Source: Alphaproteobacteria bacterium MarineAlpha5_Bin9 (GTDB lineage Bacteria; Pseudomonadota; Alphaproteobacteria; HIMB59; GCA-002718135). Taken from it: a stretch of DNA of 64,000 nt. This document shows positions 46,105-55,515 of the stretch, piece after piece; position 1 is the first letter of the stretch, and each line of letters begins with the position of its first letter. The notes beneath the pieces are model-generated. The model had not been told where the DNA came from, searched no databases, and was given only the letters and a program-made list of their open reading frames with translations. The stretch spans positions 1 through 64,000 of the forward strand of contig PTKV01000008.1 of assembly GCA_002937895.1 (NCBI GenBank). Reading direction: 5' to 3'. A program made the translations under genes and the position numbers.

Positions 46105-47166
46105 TTATATTTTTTTTGCAGCACTAGTTTCTTTAATATTGCTTAATTTTGTATATCTATCAATCATTTGAGTAGTTTTATGGCCGCTTTGTGCCATAAT
46201 TTCATGAACAGGTACTCCATTAATTCTTGCTTGAGTAATTGCTCCTATTCTTAAACTATGTCCTGAAATCATTTCACAATTAGTTATTCCTGCATTTTTA
46301 GCTCTTTTTTTTAGTATTAATACAAAATGACTGTCTGTTAGACTTACCTTAGAAAAATCTTTTTTATTTAATGTTGTTTTTTCAATTTTTTTTGATTTGT
46401 TTATTTTATAAAACAATCTTCCACTTTTAATATTTGAAATTTCAAGCCATTTATTCAATGCTGTGACTGGACAGCATAAATCTCCTGTTTTGGGAATAGA
46501 TATTACTCTACCTAGACCTGTCTGATCTGTTTTACTATATCTTATATTTATCTCTATGCTAGATTTAGAAAAAGATAGATCTTCAAAATTCATTAAAATG
46601 ATTTCTGATCTTCTGCAAAAACTATAAAAACCTAGTAAAATTAATGCTTTATCTCTTATACCTTGTAGATTATCTTTTTCGTTTGAAATATTGTTAATAA
46701 TTTTAACTAAATCCTCTTTTAATATTTCTCTAGCTTGTCCATTATTCTTATTCTTGTCATTTCTTACAATTGCACTAATAGTTTCAAATATTTCAGGATT
46801 TCTTCTGTCAAACTGATATCCACTAAGTCTGTATTTATAACTTATAGATGCCAAAATTCTTTGAATTGTTGAAGCTTTATAAGGTGATTTAGAGTAGGGG
46901 TTATTATTTAAATTAGTTGTATTTTTTTTATTAGTTTTCCCTTTATATTTTAATGCATCTGAATCTTGATGTAACCAATCTAAATAATTGGATGTTAAAG
47001 CATATGCGCTATTTAAATCATCTACATCTACTGGATGACAATTATATTGTTTTTTACAGTATTCTATAAATTTAAGCCAATCTCCTTCATATTTCTTTTG
47101 TGTATTTGATGATTTTGACTTTTCTCTAAGTTTTAAAACTCTTTCATTTTGTATTATTTTAACCAT
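46105..47166 (-). CDS. tyrosine-type site-specific recombinase
   Basis: A 353-residue integrase from ATG 47166 (MVKIIQNERVLKL); the frame extends to 47220 but would cross the inverted repeat. The N-terminal SAM-like core-binding domain spans about 15-145. The catalytic domain has the full set: Arg in FCRRSEI, Lys in YSKTDQ, HSLR, SGHKTTQ and the nucleophile Tyr in IDRYTKLS. It is not a close XerC/XerD; the HSLRIGAITQARINGV pattern is more like integrases of plasmids and elements. A dif-like palindrome lies 14 bases upstream of its start. No phage genes adjoin it. Confidence 0.9.
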   Translation of the reverse strand: MVKIIQNERVLKLREKSKSSNTQKKYEGDWLKFIEYCKKQYNCHPVDVDDLNSAYALTSNYLDWLHQDSDALKYKGKTNKKNTTNLNNNPYSKSPYKASTIQRILASISYKYRLSGYQFDRRNPEIFETISAIVRNDKNKNNGQAREILKEDLVKIINNISNEKDNLQGIRDKALILLGFYSFCRRSEIILMNFEDLSFSKSSIEINIRYSKTDQTGLGRVISIPKTGDLCCPVTALNKWLEISNIKSGRLFYKINKSKKIEKTTLNKKDFSKVSLTDSHFVLILKKRAKNAGITNCEMISGHSLRIGAITQARINGVPVHEIMAQSGHKTTQMIDRYTKLSNIKETSAAKKI

Positions 47167-47179
47167 ACATATATTTAAG

Positions 47180-47203
47180 ATACGATAACTGTAATTATCG
47201 TAT
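47180..47203. promoter_or_regulatory. dif-like inverted repeat, candidate recombination site or operator
   Basis: Left arm ATACGATAA (47180-47188) and right arm TTATCGTAT (47195-47203) are a perfect 9-bp inverted repeat separated by six bases (CTGTAA). Inner ATAA-N6-TTAT is the same geometry as the XerC/XerD arms of dif sites. It lies between the recombinase start and its likely promoter, so it could be the recombinase's own target, an autoregulatory operator, or both. Confidence 0.6.
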
Positions 47204-47349
47204 GTTATATAATATGTCAATAATATAATAATTATATATAATATCTCTATTTATCATATATATATATTACATATATAATGCTTAATATTAATTTATTATC
47301 AATATATTGAATTTCACGTGGAAATATATACTATATATTGTATTTGCTT

Positions 47350-48084
47350 ATGAATATAGAAAATCTACCTAAAATAAAGAAAAACAGTAATGTTTTTGTT
47401 TTAACAGGAGCCGGAATTTCTAAGGAATCTGGAATAGAAACATTTAGAGATAATAAAAAGGGTTTGTGGAATAAACATAAAATTGAGGATGTTGCAACAT
47501 TAGAAGGTTTTATCAAAAACCCAGAAAAAGTTTATGAATTTTATAATTTAAGACGTAAAGAGCTAAATTCACATGATATAAAACCAAATAAAGCTCATAT
47601 TATATTAAAATATTTGGAAAAATACTTAAATATCAATATAATAACACAAAATATTGATAATTTACATGAAAAAGCTGGTAGTAATAATATTTATCATATG
47701 CATGGAGAGTTAAACAAAGTTAAGTGTTTAAATAAAAATCACATTTTTGAATGGACATCAGATTTAACAAATGAACATAAGTGCAATATTTGTGGTTCCG
47801 CCATGCGACCTGACATTGTGTGGTTTGGTGAAATTCCATATTTCATTGATCAAATAGAACACTTAACTCAAATTTCAGATATTTTCATATCTATAGGAAC
47901 ATCAGGAGAAGTCTACCCTGCTGCAGGTTTTGTAGATTTATTTAAACGAATGAATAAAATCACAATTGAGTTTAATTTAGAAAAAAATTTAAATAGTCAC
48001 AAATTTGATTTCTCAAACTATGATAAGGCAACAATATCTTTAAATAAGTTCAAAAACTTGTTAACACAACAAATTATTATATAA
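47350..48084 (+). CDS. cobB: Sir2-family NAD-dependent protein deacylase
   Basis: A 244-residue class III sirtuin from ATG 47350 (a TTG at 47338 is less likely). It has LTGAGISKESGIETFRD and GLWNKHK (NAD binding), TQNIDNLHEKAG, and HMHGEL with the catalytic His. The zinc site has the second pair CNIC; the first pair retains only one Cys, similar to E. coli CobB. Removes acetyl, succinyl or related groups from lysines. Divergent from the recombinase; a CACGTG palindrome lies upstream. Confidence 0.92.
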   Translation: MNIENLPKIKKNSNVFVLTGAGISKESGIETFRDNKKGLWNKHKIEDVATLEGFIKNPEKVYEFYNLRRKELNSHDIKPNKAHIILKYLEKYLNINIITQNIDNLHEKAGSNNIYHMHGELNKVKCLNKNHIFEWTSDLTNEHKCNICGSAMRPDIVWFGEIPYFIDQIEHLTQISDIFISIGTSGEVYPAAGFVDLFKRMNKITIEFNLEKNLNSHKFDFSNYDKATISLNKFKNLLTQQIII

Positions 48085-48105
48085 AAATTTAATATATATA
48101 TTTTT

Positions 48106-49053
48106 TTAAATAAAAATTGATTTAGGAAAATAGCATGAAATGACCCAATTAGGAGCATCAACTATTTCGCTTATTCTTAAGTCTGCACATACACTTGATA
48201 GCATATAAGCTTGATTTTCACTAATATTCTGCTTTTGAATTAAAAGATTTATCATTGATTTTAATGAATTTTTTGAACTTTCAAATAAATCTGGACCTAT
48301 TCCAGTTGTTACATAATAACCTTTATTGTCAATTTGCGTATAATTTGAGTTAAATGTTTCAAATTGTGGTTCTTTAATAATCTTATTTTTCAATAAATTA
48401 ATCTTAATAGTTGCAATCATAGGGCTTTCGATAGCTGTTCCACAAACTTCACCATCTCCTTGTGCTGCATGTGTATCTCCTAATGATAGAAGCCCCCCTT
48501 TTACCTGCACTGGAAGTCGTAAAATAGTGCCTACTGACATATCTTTAATGTCTAAATTTCCACCGCATTTTCTAGGCGGCACTATTGAATGATTCCCCTT
48601 CTCTTCTAAAGCTAAACCAATAGTTCCTATAAAAGGTTTTAAAGGGATTTTTGCAAGATTAGAAAATAATGATTCCTTGGGTTCATTTTTATCATATTTC
48701 CAAATATTTAAATCTGCATTTTTGAAATCATCGTTTAATAATCCAAATCCTGGTATAATAGCTGTCCATCCCCAACCAGATGTTTTTAATTGCAATATTT
48801 CAATTTCAATTACATCCCCTACATTAGCATTTTCAACATAAATAGGACCAGATACAGGATTAACTTTAGAAAAATCTAATTTTTCTATATCCTTTATAGT
48901 TGAATTGATTGTAATTTGGCCTCCAGAAGAATCAACTGTTTCTATTTCAACAGTTTCTCCAGATTTTACATATTTGACAGGTTCAATAGAATTATCCCAG
49001 CCAAAATGATGAAATTTTGAATGAATTGTATGATTTGAATGGATAGAAGTCAT
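48106..49053 (-). CDS. acetamidase/formamidase family amidase
   Basis: A 315-residue FmdA/AmdA protein that hydrolyses short-chain amides such as formamide or acetamide to ammonia and acid. It has HSKFHHFGWDNS with metal His residues near the N-terminus, VSGPIYVENANVGD, and GDTHAAQGDGEVCGTAIE, the family signature. It could take formamide or another amide released by hydantoin or amine catabolism nearby. Divergent from the FAD oxidoreductase. Confidence 0.9.
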   Translation of the reverse strand: MTSIHSNHTIHSKFHHFGWDNSIEPVKYVKSGETVEIETVDSSGGQITINSTIKDIEKLDFSKVNPVSGPIYVENANVGDVIEIEILQLKTSGWGWTAIIPGFGLLNDDFKNADLNIWKYDKNEPKESLFSNLAKIPLKPFIGTIGLALEEKGNHSIVPPRKCGGNLDIKDMSVGTILRLPVQVKGGLLSLGDTHAAQGDGEVCGTAIESPMIATIKINLLKNKIIKEPQFETFNSNYTQIDNKGYYVTTGIGPDLFESSKNSLKSMINLLIQKQNISENQAYMLSSVCADLRISEIVDAPNWVISCYFPKSIFI

Positions 49054-49111
49054 GATTTAAGATAATAAATTATCACATTATATCTAATAAATAGCAAATT
49101 AATAATAAAAA

Positions 49112-50248
49112 TTGACATATTCAAATAAAAATTTTGATGTAATAATCATTGGATCCGGAATAGCTGGAGTGTCTATTGGCTCTGAATTATCTAATAATTT
49201 AAAAATTTGTATATTAGAGAAAGAGAATTATCTTTCATATCATTCTACTGGAAGATCTTTTGCTTTTTATTTAGAGAGTTATGGTAATAAAATTATAAGA
49301 CAATTAACCTCTGCTTCTAAGGATTTTTTTGTAAATAATTCAAATAATGAAAATCCAATCTTAAAAAAAAGAGGTGTTTTACATATAGGAAGCAAAGATC
49401 AAGTAAGCTCTATAGATGCACTTTATTCAGATTTAATACAGATTAACGATAATTTTAAATTATTAGATAGAAATGAAACTATTAAATTGCTACCTTGTTT
49501 AAATTCTGAATCTATACACAATTCTATCTACGATGAAAATGCAAGTGATATAGATGTTAATAATCTTTATAATGTTTTTTTAAATGAATGTAAGAAGAAC
49601 AATTCTGTAATTGAAAAAAATGTTTTAATTCAAAATTGCTTAAAAAAAGGAAATCATTGGATTTTAAATACAAATAAAGGTGAATATAATTGTAATATAA
49701 TTGTTAATGCTGCTGGTGCTTGGGCAGGAGAATTTGGAATTAAAACAGGTTCTCAAAATATTAATTTAATTCCAAAAAAAAGAACTATATTTGGTTTTAA
49801 ACCTCTAAATGTAGAATTAAATAAAAACTGGCCATTAGCTGTTGATGTAGAAGAAAATTTTTATTTTAAGATTGAGAATGACATAGTGCTAGCATCTCCT
49901 GCAGATGAGAACCCCTGTAAACCACATGATGCTCAACCTGATGAATATGATATTGCTGTTGGAGCAGAAAGAATAAAAAAATCTACATTATTTCAATTCA
50001 ATTCTATAAAAAACAAATGGGCTGGATTAAGATCTTTTGTTAAAGATAAAAATCCAGTAATAGGTTTCGATAATCAAATAGAAAATTTTTTTTGGTTTGC
50101 TGGACAAGGAGGTTATGGAATACAAATATCCCCTACTTTAGCTAAAATTGCCAATAATATTATTTTAAAAAAAGATAATAATTTTTATGAAAATAAATTA
50201 GGCATGAATTTTAAATCATTTGATGTTAAAAGGTTTATAGATGAATAA
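49112..50248 (+). CDS. FAD-dependent D-amino acid / glycine oxidase-family oxidoreductase
   Basis: A 378-residue DAO-fold flavoprotein. DVIIIGSGIAGVSIGSELS is the FAD motif with ILEKE ending the second strand; VNAAGAWAGEFG and the C-terminal FWFAGQGGYGIQISPTLA are DAO features. The start is TTG at 49112, and I see no ATG that keeps the FAD motif. It may oxidise N-methylated or D-amino acids. It overlaps the dipeptidase gene by eight bases, so the pair is an operon. Confidence 0.85.
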   Translation: MTYSNKNFDVIIIGSGIAGVSIGSELSNNLKICILEKENYLSYHSTGRSFAFYLESYGNKIIRQLTSASKDFFVNNSNNENPILKKRGVLHIGSKDQVSSIDALYSDLIQINDNFKLLDRNETIKLLPCLNSESIHNSIYDENASDIDVNNLYNVFLNECKKNNSVIEKNVLIQNCLKKGNHWILNTNKGEYNCNIIVNAAGAWAGEFGIKTGSQNINLIPKKRTIFGFKPLNVELNKNWPLAVDVEENFYFKIENDIVLASPADENPCKPHDAQPDEYDIAVGAERIKKSTLFQFNSIKNKWAGLRSFVKDKNPVIGFDNQIENFFWFAGQGGYGIQISPTLAKIANNIILKKDNNFYENKLGMNFKSFDVKRFIDE

Positions 50249-51296
50249 TTATAGCCCCTATTTTGATGGTCACAACGATGTTTTATTAAAATTATTATTT
50301 TCTAAAGAGAAAAACAAAACTAAAGAATTCTTTAATGGTAATGATTATTGCCATATTGATTTTCCTAAAATTAAAAAATCAAAATTTGTTGGAGGTTTTT
50401 TTGCAATATTTGTTCCTGAAAAAGTACCGGATGAATCACTTTTTTCAAAAATGGCAAGTAAAAGTTATAGTTATGATTTACCTTCTCCCCTTAAATATGA
50501 TCATTCTATAGCTACAACTATATCAATGATTGATATATTAAAAAATATAATTAAAAATTCAAATAATGAAATAATCTTATTTACTAATAAAAATGATATT
50601 ATTAATTTTGATCATGAAAATCAAATAGGAATTATTCTCCATATTGAAGGAGCGGAAGCAATAAGTGAAAATTTTGATTCATTAGAAATATTATATGAAT
50701 TAGGTCTTCGTTCAATTGGACTTGTTTGGAGTAGATCAAATATTTATGGAAATGGAGTTCCATTTAAATTTCCTAGTTCTCCAGATATTGGCTCAGGATT
50801 AACTTTAAAGGGAAAAGAATTAGTAAAAGAATCTAATAATTTAAAAATATTAATAGATTTATCTCACTTAAATGAAAAAGGTTTTTGGGATGTTGCTAAA
50901 ATAAGTAATTCACCCTTAATAGCAACACATTCTAATTGTCATGAAATATGTAATCATTCTAGAAATTTAACAAATGATCAATTTAAAGCAATAAATGACT
51001 CAGGAGGATTTGTTGGGTTAAATTTTGCTACTGCGTTTTTAAGAGAAGATGGTCAAATGATTGATACAGATCTAGATATTTTAATAAGGCATCTAGATCA
51101 TATGATTAAACATTTAGGTGAAAACAATGTTGGTATAGGATCTGATTTTGACGGAGCAAAAGTCCCATCTAAAATAAAAGATCTTACCGGGATGAATAAT
51201 TTAAAAAATGAGATGATTAAATTTAATTATAGTGAAGAATTAATAGATAAAATTTTTTATAAAAATTGGTTAAATTTTTTAAAAGAAAATTTTTAA
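50241..51296 (+). CDS. membrane dipeptidase (M19, renal dipeptidase family)
   Basis: A 351-residue zinc dipeptidase. FDGHNDVLLKL gives HxD, HIEGAEA the bridging Glu, THSNCHEICNHSRNLTNDQ the His ligands, and GIGSDFDG the final Asp. Members cleave dipeptides, often with a D-residue at the C-terminus, or N-acyl D-amino acids. There is no signal peptide, so it is cytosolic. Coupling to a DAO-family oxidase suggests use of D-amino acid-containing peptides (inference). Its stop shares TTAA with the convergent DUF1028 gene. Confidence 0.88.
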   Translation: MNNYSPYFDGHNDVLLKLLFSKEKNKTKEFFNGNDYCHIDFPKIKKSKFVGGFFAIFVPEKVPDESLFSKMASKSYSYDLPSPLKYDHSIATTISMIDILKNIIKNSNNEIILFTNKNDIINFDHENQIGIILHIEGAEAISENFDSLEILYELGLRSIGLVWSRSNIYGNGVPFKFPSSPDIGSGLTLKGKELVKESNNLKILIDLSHLNEKGFWDVAKISNSPLIATHSNCHEICNHSRNLTNDQFKAINDSGGFVGLNFATAFLREDGQMIDTDLDILIRHLDHMIKHLGENNVGIGSDFDGAKVPSKIKDLTGMNNLKNEMIKFNYSEELIDKIFYKNWLNFLKENF

Positions 51297-52033
51297 TTTT
51301 TTGAAACTTTTCTCCAAAAAAAAGGTCTTACTTCTATTGCGCCATTATAAAATTTATTTAAATTATTTGCTGATTCAACAGTCTTGTAATAAGTTTTTTC
51401 CAATTCATTAAGTGCATTTTCATCTGCATCTACTCTTAGATTATGCCATATTTCAGGTTTTATAGATGCTATTGTTAAACCTGCTGACATGTATTTACCA
51501 AATATATCAGTAGTCTTTTTTGATATTTTTTTGTTTAAATTAGAATCATAATATTCAACATTTTTAATATGACCTCCTGCATTTTCGCCTGCTTGAATTG
51601 ATTTAATTAATCTTAATGGAAAATCTTCATTGAGGTTTTTATTATAATAGTTAGCTGATGATTCTAAAACTTTGATTGATTCCATACAATTGCCAGAAAC
51701 TATAAAATTATTATCTTTTATATATCCTTTCCAGTTTAATGTATTTTCTCCAGTCCATTCAAAATAATTATTTTTATCAATCGCTGCCATTTGTCTCATG
51801 TGTTTATTTTTGTCATTATTGATAACTATATTCCCAGCTTTATTAATATTGATATTTGAATCAATTAATTCCATAATTTTTAACCCATTATCAACATTAA
51901 CATATGCTTGTGTAGCAACTGCTCCTTTTAAACTTACATGTGGAACTAAACTTCCGTATCCAGCAATATCTGTAAATCCACATACTCCAAAGTCACCAGT
52001 TTTATGGTCTCTAGCTACTATTGATAGAGTCAT
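51293..52033 (-). CDS. DUF1028 (Ntn-hydrolase-like) protein
   Basis: A 246-residue protein beginning MTLSIVARDHKTGDFGVCGF and continuing with GSLVPHVSLKGAVATQAYVN and ANYYNKNLNEDFPLRLIKSIQAGENAGG, all conserved in DUF1028. The N-terminal pattern suggests an Ntn-hydrolase fold. The family often occurs with genes for hydantoin, uracil-type or peptide degradation, but its reaction is not known to me. Last gene of a minus-strand operon with the MDR reductase and the racemase. Confidence 0.82.
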   Translation of the reverse strand: MTLSIVARDHKTGDFGVCGFTDIAGYGSLVPHVSLKGAVATQAYVNVDNGLKIMELIDSNININKAGNIVINNDKNKHMRQMAAIDKNNYFEWTGENTLNWKGYIKDNNFIVSGNCMESIKVLESSANYYNKNLNEDFPLRLIKSIQAGENAGGHIKNVEYYDSNLNKKISKKTTDIFGKYMSAGLTIASIKPEIWHNLRVDADENALNELEKTYYKTVESANNLNKFYNGAIEVRPFFWRKVSKN

Positions 52034-52049
52034 GAATTATAAAATATAA

Positions 52050-53075
52050 TTATGTTGTTACTACTGTTTTTCCTAACTGGTTTCCCTCAGCTAGATATTT
52101 ATGTGAATCTACAACATTATTTAGAGTAAAAGTTTTTGATATTATAGGCCTTAAATTCTTTTTTTCCATTTGATCATTAATCCAATTCACTCCTTTTATT
52201 CTCTGATCTTCAAATCTCATTGTGTCAAATATACTATGAAATCTAATTTCAATTCTTTTTGCAAGTAAAGGAAGCGTATGTACAGGACATGAGTTTAAAT
52301 TTAAATTACCGTAATTAACAATTAATCCTCTAGGTTTTACAGTATTTATTAATTTTATAAAATGCTCTCCCCCTACACAATCATAAGACAAATCAAAGCC
52401 TATTCCATTAGTAATATCCATAATATCTTTTTCCAAATTACTATTGTCAAGAGATAAAACTTCATCATAACCTATTTCTTTTAAAGCCTTTTCCTTCTTT
52501 AAAGTTCTACTTATAGCAATTGTTTTTAATCCAAAAATTTTAACTATTTGCATAGCTCCAATAGCTGCACTACTAGAAGCTCCTGTTATGACACACCATT
52601 TGCTATTTTCAATATTTGATTTATAAACTAAGCCTCCCCAAGCAGTTAAATATTGACACCATGCTGCAGCAGCTTCTTCAAATGTTTGATGAGGAATTTT
52701 TTTTGTTATCGTCCAAGCTGGAACGATTGCCGTATCTCCATATGTGCCATATTTATTTATTGAATCTGATGTCCAATAATCATTATGATCACAAGATAAA
52801 AAAGGAATGGCACAAACTTCATCACCTACTTTCCAATCATGAACATTTGTACCAACTTCATCAATAATTCCAGATCCTTCTATTCCAATTCTTGAAGGTA
52901 ATATGGGGGTGCCAACATATCTTCCCTCTCTAAGCATAACCTCTGCTTGATTTAAACCTAGAGCTTTAATATTTATTCTAACTTCATTTTTATCAGGAAG
53001 TTTTATTTTTTCATTAAATATTTCTAAAACTTCTGGCCCCCCAAATTTTGAAAAACGAACAATTCTATTTTTCAT
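52050..53075 (-). CDS. medium-chain (quinone reductase-like) NADPH oxidoreductase
   Basis: A 341-residue MDR protein. It has an N-terminal GroES-like domain (NIKALGLNQAEVMLREGRY, GIEGSGIIDEVG) and a nucleotide-binding domain starting CVITGASSSAAIGAMQIVKIFG. The catalytic-zinc ligands of alcohol dehydrogenases are not evident, so quinone or enone reduction is more likely. The physiological substrate is unknown. It lies between the DUF1028 and racemase genes with 6- and 16-base gaps. Confidence 0.83.
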   Translation of the reverse strand: MKNRIVRFSKFGGPEVLEIFNEKIKLPDKNEVRINIKALGLNQAEVMLREGRYVGTPILPSRIGIEGSGIIDEVGTNVHDWKVGDEVCAIPFLSCDHNDYWTSDSINKYGTYGDTAIVPAWTITKKIPHQTFEEAAAAWCQYLTAWGGLVYKSNIENSKWCVITGASSSAAIGAMQIVKIFGLKTIAISRTLKKEKALKEIGYDEVLSLDNSNLEKDIMDITNGIGFDLSYDCVGGEHFIKLINTVKPRGLIVNYGNLNLNSCPVHTLPLLAKRIEIRFHSIFDTMRFEDQRIKGVNWINDQMEKKNLRPIISKTFTLNNVVDSHKYLAEGNQLGKTVVTT

Positions 53076-53081
53076 TGTTAA

Positions 53082-53834
53082 TTATTTTACAGCTCTAATT
53101 TTTGGCTCACCATAACCAACCATTCCTTTTTCAGGTGGAGTAGCATAACAATGTTTACTTTGTGTTAATTTTAACTTTGAAAGAATATAAGCACTGTTAA
53201 CTGCTAAAGGCACAGGATCTATAACTGGTATATGATATCCCTTAGATTTTAAATTTTTTTCTATAGATTCTGCACAACCTAACATTCCTGTACATCCAAA
53301 AATCATAACATCAGATTTATCTTTTTCTACAGCCTCTATGGCTTGTTTAGTTAATTCATTTACAGTTCTATCAAGATCATCTTCTAATTCAAGAACTGGT
53401 ATATCAACAGATTTTACAGATGCCAATTTTTCAGAAACTCCATAAATTTTTGCCTGATTTTCAAACATAGGTCTTATTCTTTCTAATACTGTTAAAACTG
53501 AAAACTTATGACCTAACATACTTGCATAATGCATCGCAGTTTCGCAAGGACCAAGAACTGGAATAGAGACACATTCTCTTCCAGAATGTAAACCTGGATC
53601 TCCCATACAATCAATTACTACAGCATCACATCCCTCTTTTTCTGCATCAATAATTTTTAAAATAGTTCCAGGTAATGACATTGCTTCATCATATTCACAT
53701 TCTATTGATCCTGGTCCTATATCTATTTCTGAATGACTTACAGTAAAAACATTTTTTCCAATAGCCTCTAAATCTTCAGATTTCCTAAAACCTTTTGAGG
53801 TAATAGGTGTTACAACTCTAATATTGTGTGGCAT
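53082..53834 (-). CDS. Asp/Glu/hydantoin racemase family protein
   Basis: A 250-residue racemase-fold protein with the two catalytic cysteines in VIDCMGDPGL and FGCTGMLGCAE, and a conserved VPVLGPCETAMHYA-type stretch (SIPVLGPCETAMH). It could interconvert D- and L-5-substituted hydantoins. It is divergent from a hydantoinase gene (hyuA) 137 bases away, which favours hydantoin over aspartate or glutamate. Promoter elements for both directions must lie in 53835-53971. Confidence 0.84.
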   Translation of the reverse strand: MPHNIRVVTPITSKGFRKSEDLEAIGKNVFTVSHSEIDIGPGSIECEYDEAMSLPGTILKIIDAEKEGCDAVVIDCMGDPGLHSGRECVSIPVLGPCETAMHYASMLGHKFSVLTVLERIRPMFENQAKIYGVSEKLASVKSVDIPVLELEDDLDRTVNELTKQAIEAVEKDKSDVMIFGCTGMLGCAESIEKNLKSKGYHIPVIDPVPLAVNSAYILSKLKLTQSKHCYATPPEKGMVGYGEPKIRAVK

Positions 53835-53971
53835 TTTACCCCCTAATATATTTACTAATAATCTTATTACATTTTTGGAGTAATTATAATATAAAAAATT
53901 AATATCAATTTTATTTGTTGACCTATTATTAAATATAGTAAATATTAAAACTAGCTAAAATAGAGTAAAAT

Positions 53972-55513
53972 ATGCAAATTGGAGTAGATGTTGGTGGCAC
54001 AAATACAGACGGCGTAATTATGTCGAATGGTAAGGTGCTAGTATCAGATAAAACTGTTACTACTCCTAATGTTGGAGATGGTGTATTTAATGTAATAAAA
54101 TCTGTTTTGGATAAAGGTAAAATCAGTGCTGACAAAATTACAAGCGTGATGATTGGAACAACTCATTTTACCAATGCTTTAGTTGAAAGAAAAAGATTAC
54201 AAAAAATTGCTGCTATTAGATTGTGCTTACCAGCTTCTGATAGTCTAGTTCAAATGATTGGCTGGCCAGAAGATTTAGTGCAAACTTTAAATCCAGTAAA
54301 ATTTTTTGCAAAAGGAGGATATGAAGTAGATGGAAGAGAAATTTCTCCTCTTGATACAGATGAAATTAATAAAATAGTTGATAAAATTTCTAAAACAGAT
54401 GTAGATAGTATAGCAATAAATTCTGTTTATTCTCCTTTGAATTCAGAAATGGAAGAAAAAGCAGCCGAAATAATTTCCAAAAAACTTCCAAACGTTAAAA
54501 TATCTTTATCTAATGCAATTGGAAAAGTAGGATTAATTGAAAGAGAAAATGCTACAATAATTAATGCGGCTTTATCTAAATTAGCAGAAGATATAGTAGA
54601 AGCATTTGAAACTGCGCTTAAAAATTTAAATATAAAAGCTCCTTTATACATAAGTCAAAACGATGGAACTTTAATGCGACCAGAAAAAGTAAAATCTTAT
54701 CCAGTACTAACATTTGCGTGTGGTCCAACAAATAGCATGAGAGGAGCAGCATTTCTATCAGGCATAGAAGAATCAATTATAGTAGATATTGGTGGTACAA
54801 CGTCGGACATTGGATATATTAAACAAGGATTTCCAAGACAATCAGCTGTTGCTACTGATGTTGGTGGTGTAAGAACTAATTTTAGAATGCCAGATATTGT
54901 TTCAATAGGTCTAGGCGGCGGAAGTATAGTTAGAGAAGATGGAAAGATAATAGGACCTGATAGTGTTGGTTATATGTTAACTAAAAAAGCTAAAGTTTTT
55001 GGAGGTGATACTCTAACAACTACAGATATTGCAGTTGCAAAATATAATTTAAAAATAGGAAATCCAGAATTAATAAAAGATATAGATAAAAATATTGTAG
55101 AAAATGCAAAAAAACAAATAACTAAACTCCTAGAAGATTCAATTGATAAAATGAAAACTAGTTCTCAAGATGTCCCAGCTATTTTTGTTGGTGGTGGCAC
55201 TATTATTAATAAGGAGAATGTTAAAGGTGTTTCTGAACTAATAATTCCAGAAAACTTTTCTGTTGCAAATGCAGTAGGAGCTGCTTTAGGTCAAGTTAGT
55301 GGAGAAGTTGATAGAGTATTTCATTATGATAAATTAGGGAGAGATAAAACTATAGAGCAAGCAAGTATAGAAGCAAAAGAAAAAGCAAAAGAAGCAGGTG
55401 CTATTGAAAAATCTATAGAGATTATGGAAATAAATGAAAATCCACTAGCTTATCTTCCAGGTAGATCTGTAAGATTACAAATTAAAGCTATTGGTGATTT
55501 GGAGAATATATAA
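53972..55513 (+). CDS. hyuA: hydantoinase/oxoprolinase family protein, copy 1
   Basis: A 513-residue HyuA-type subunit with an actin-like ATPase fold: DVGGTNTDGVIM at the N-terminus, TTHFTNALVERK, YISQNDGTLM, CGPTNSMRGAAFLSG and VDIGGTTSDIGYI. It opens a cyclic amide (hydantoin, 5-oxoproline-like) with ATP. The large HyuB partner of classic systems is missing; instead a DUF917 protein follows two bases later. A second copy of equal length lies at 61785 on the minus strand. Their conserved blocks are nearly the same, so they are paralogues. Confidence 0.9.
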   Translation: MQIGVDVGGTNTDGVIMSNGKVLVSDKTVTTPNVGDGVFNVIKSVLDKGKISADKITSVMIGTTHFTNALVERKRLQKIAAIRLCLPASDSLVQMIGWPEDLVQTLNPVKFFAKGGYEVDGREISPLDTDEINKIVDKISKTDVDSIAINSVYSPLNSEMEEKAAEIISKKLPNVKISLSNAIGKVGLIERENATIINAALSKLAEDIVEAFETALKNLNIKAPLYISQNDGTLMRPEKVKSYPVLTFACGPTNSMRGAAFLSGIEESIIVDIGGTTSDIGYIKQGFPRQSAVATDVGGVRTNFRMPDIVSIGLGGGSIVREDGKIIGPDSVGYMLTKKAKVFGGDTLTTTDIAVAKYNLKIGNPELIKDIDKNIVENAKKQITKLLEDSIDKMKTSSQDVPAIFVGGGTIINKENVKGVSELIIPENFSVANAVGAALGQVSGEVDRVFHYDKLGRDKTIEQASIEAKEKAKEAGAIEKSIEIMEINENPLAYLPGRSVRLQIKAIGDLENI

Positions 55514-55515
55514 TT

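Noticed and set aside
46105-47349. Prophage or genomic island insertion at the integrase
   Set aside because: No phage, plasmid or transposase genes, no tRNA target and no visible flanking direct repeats near it.
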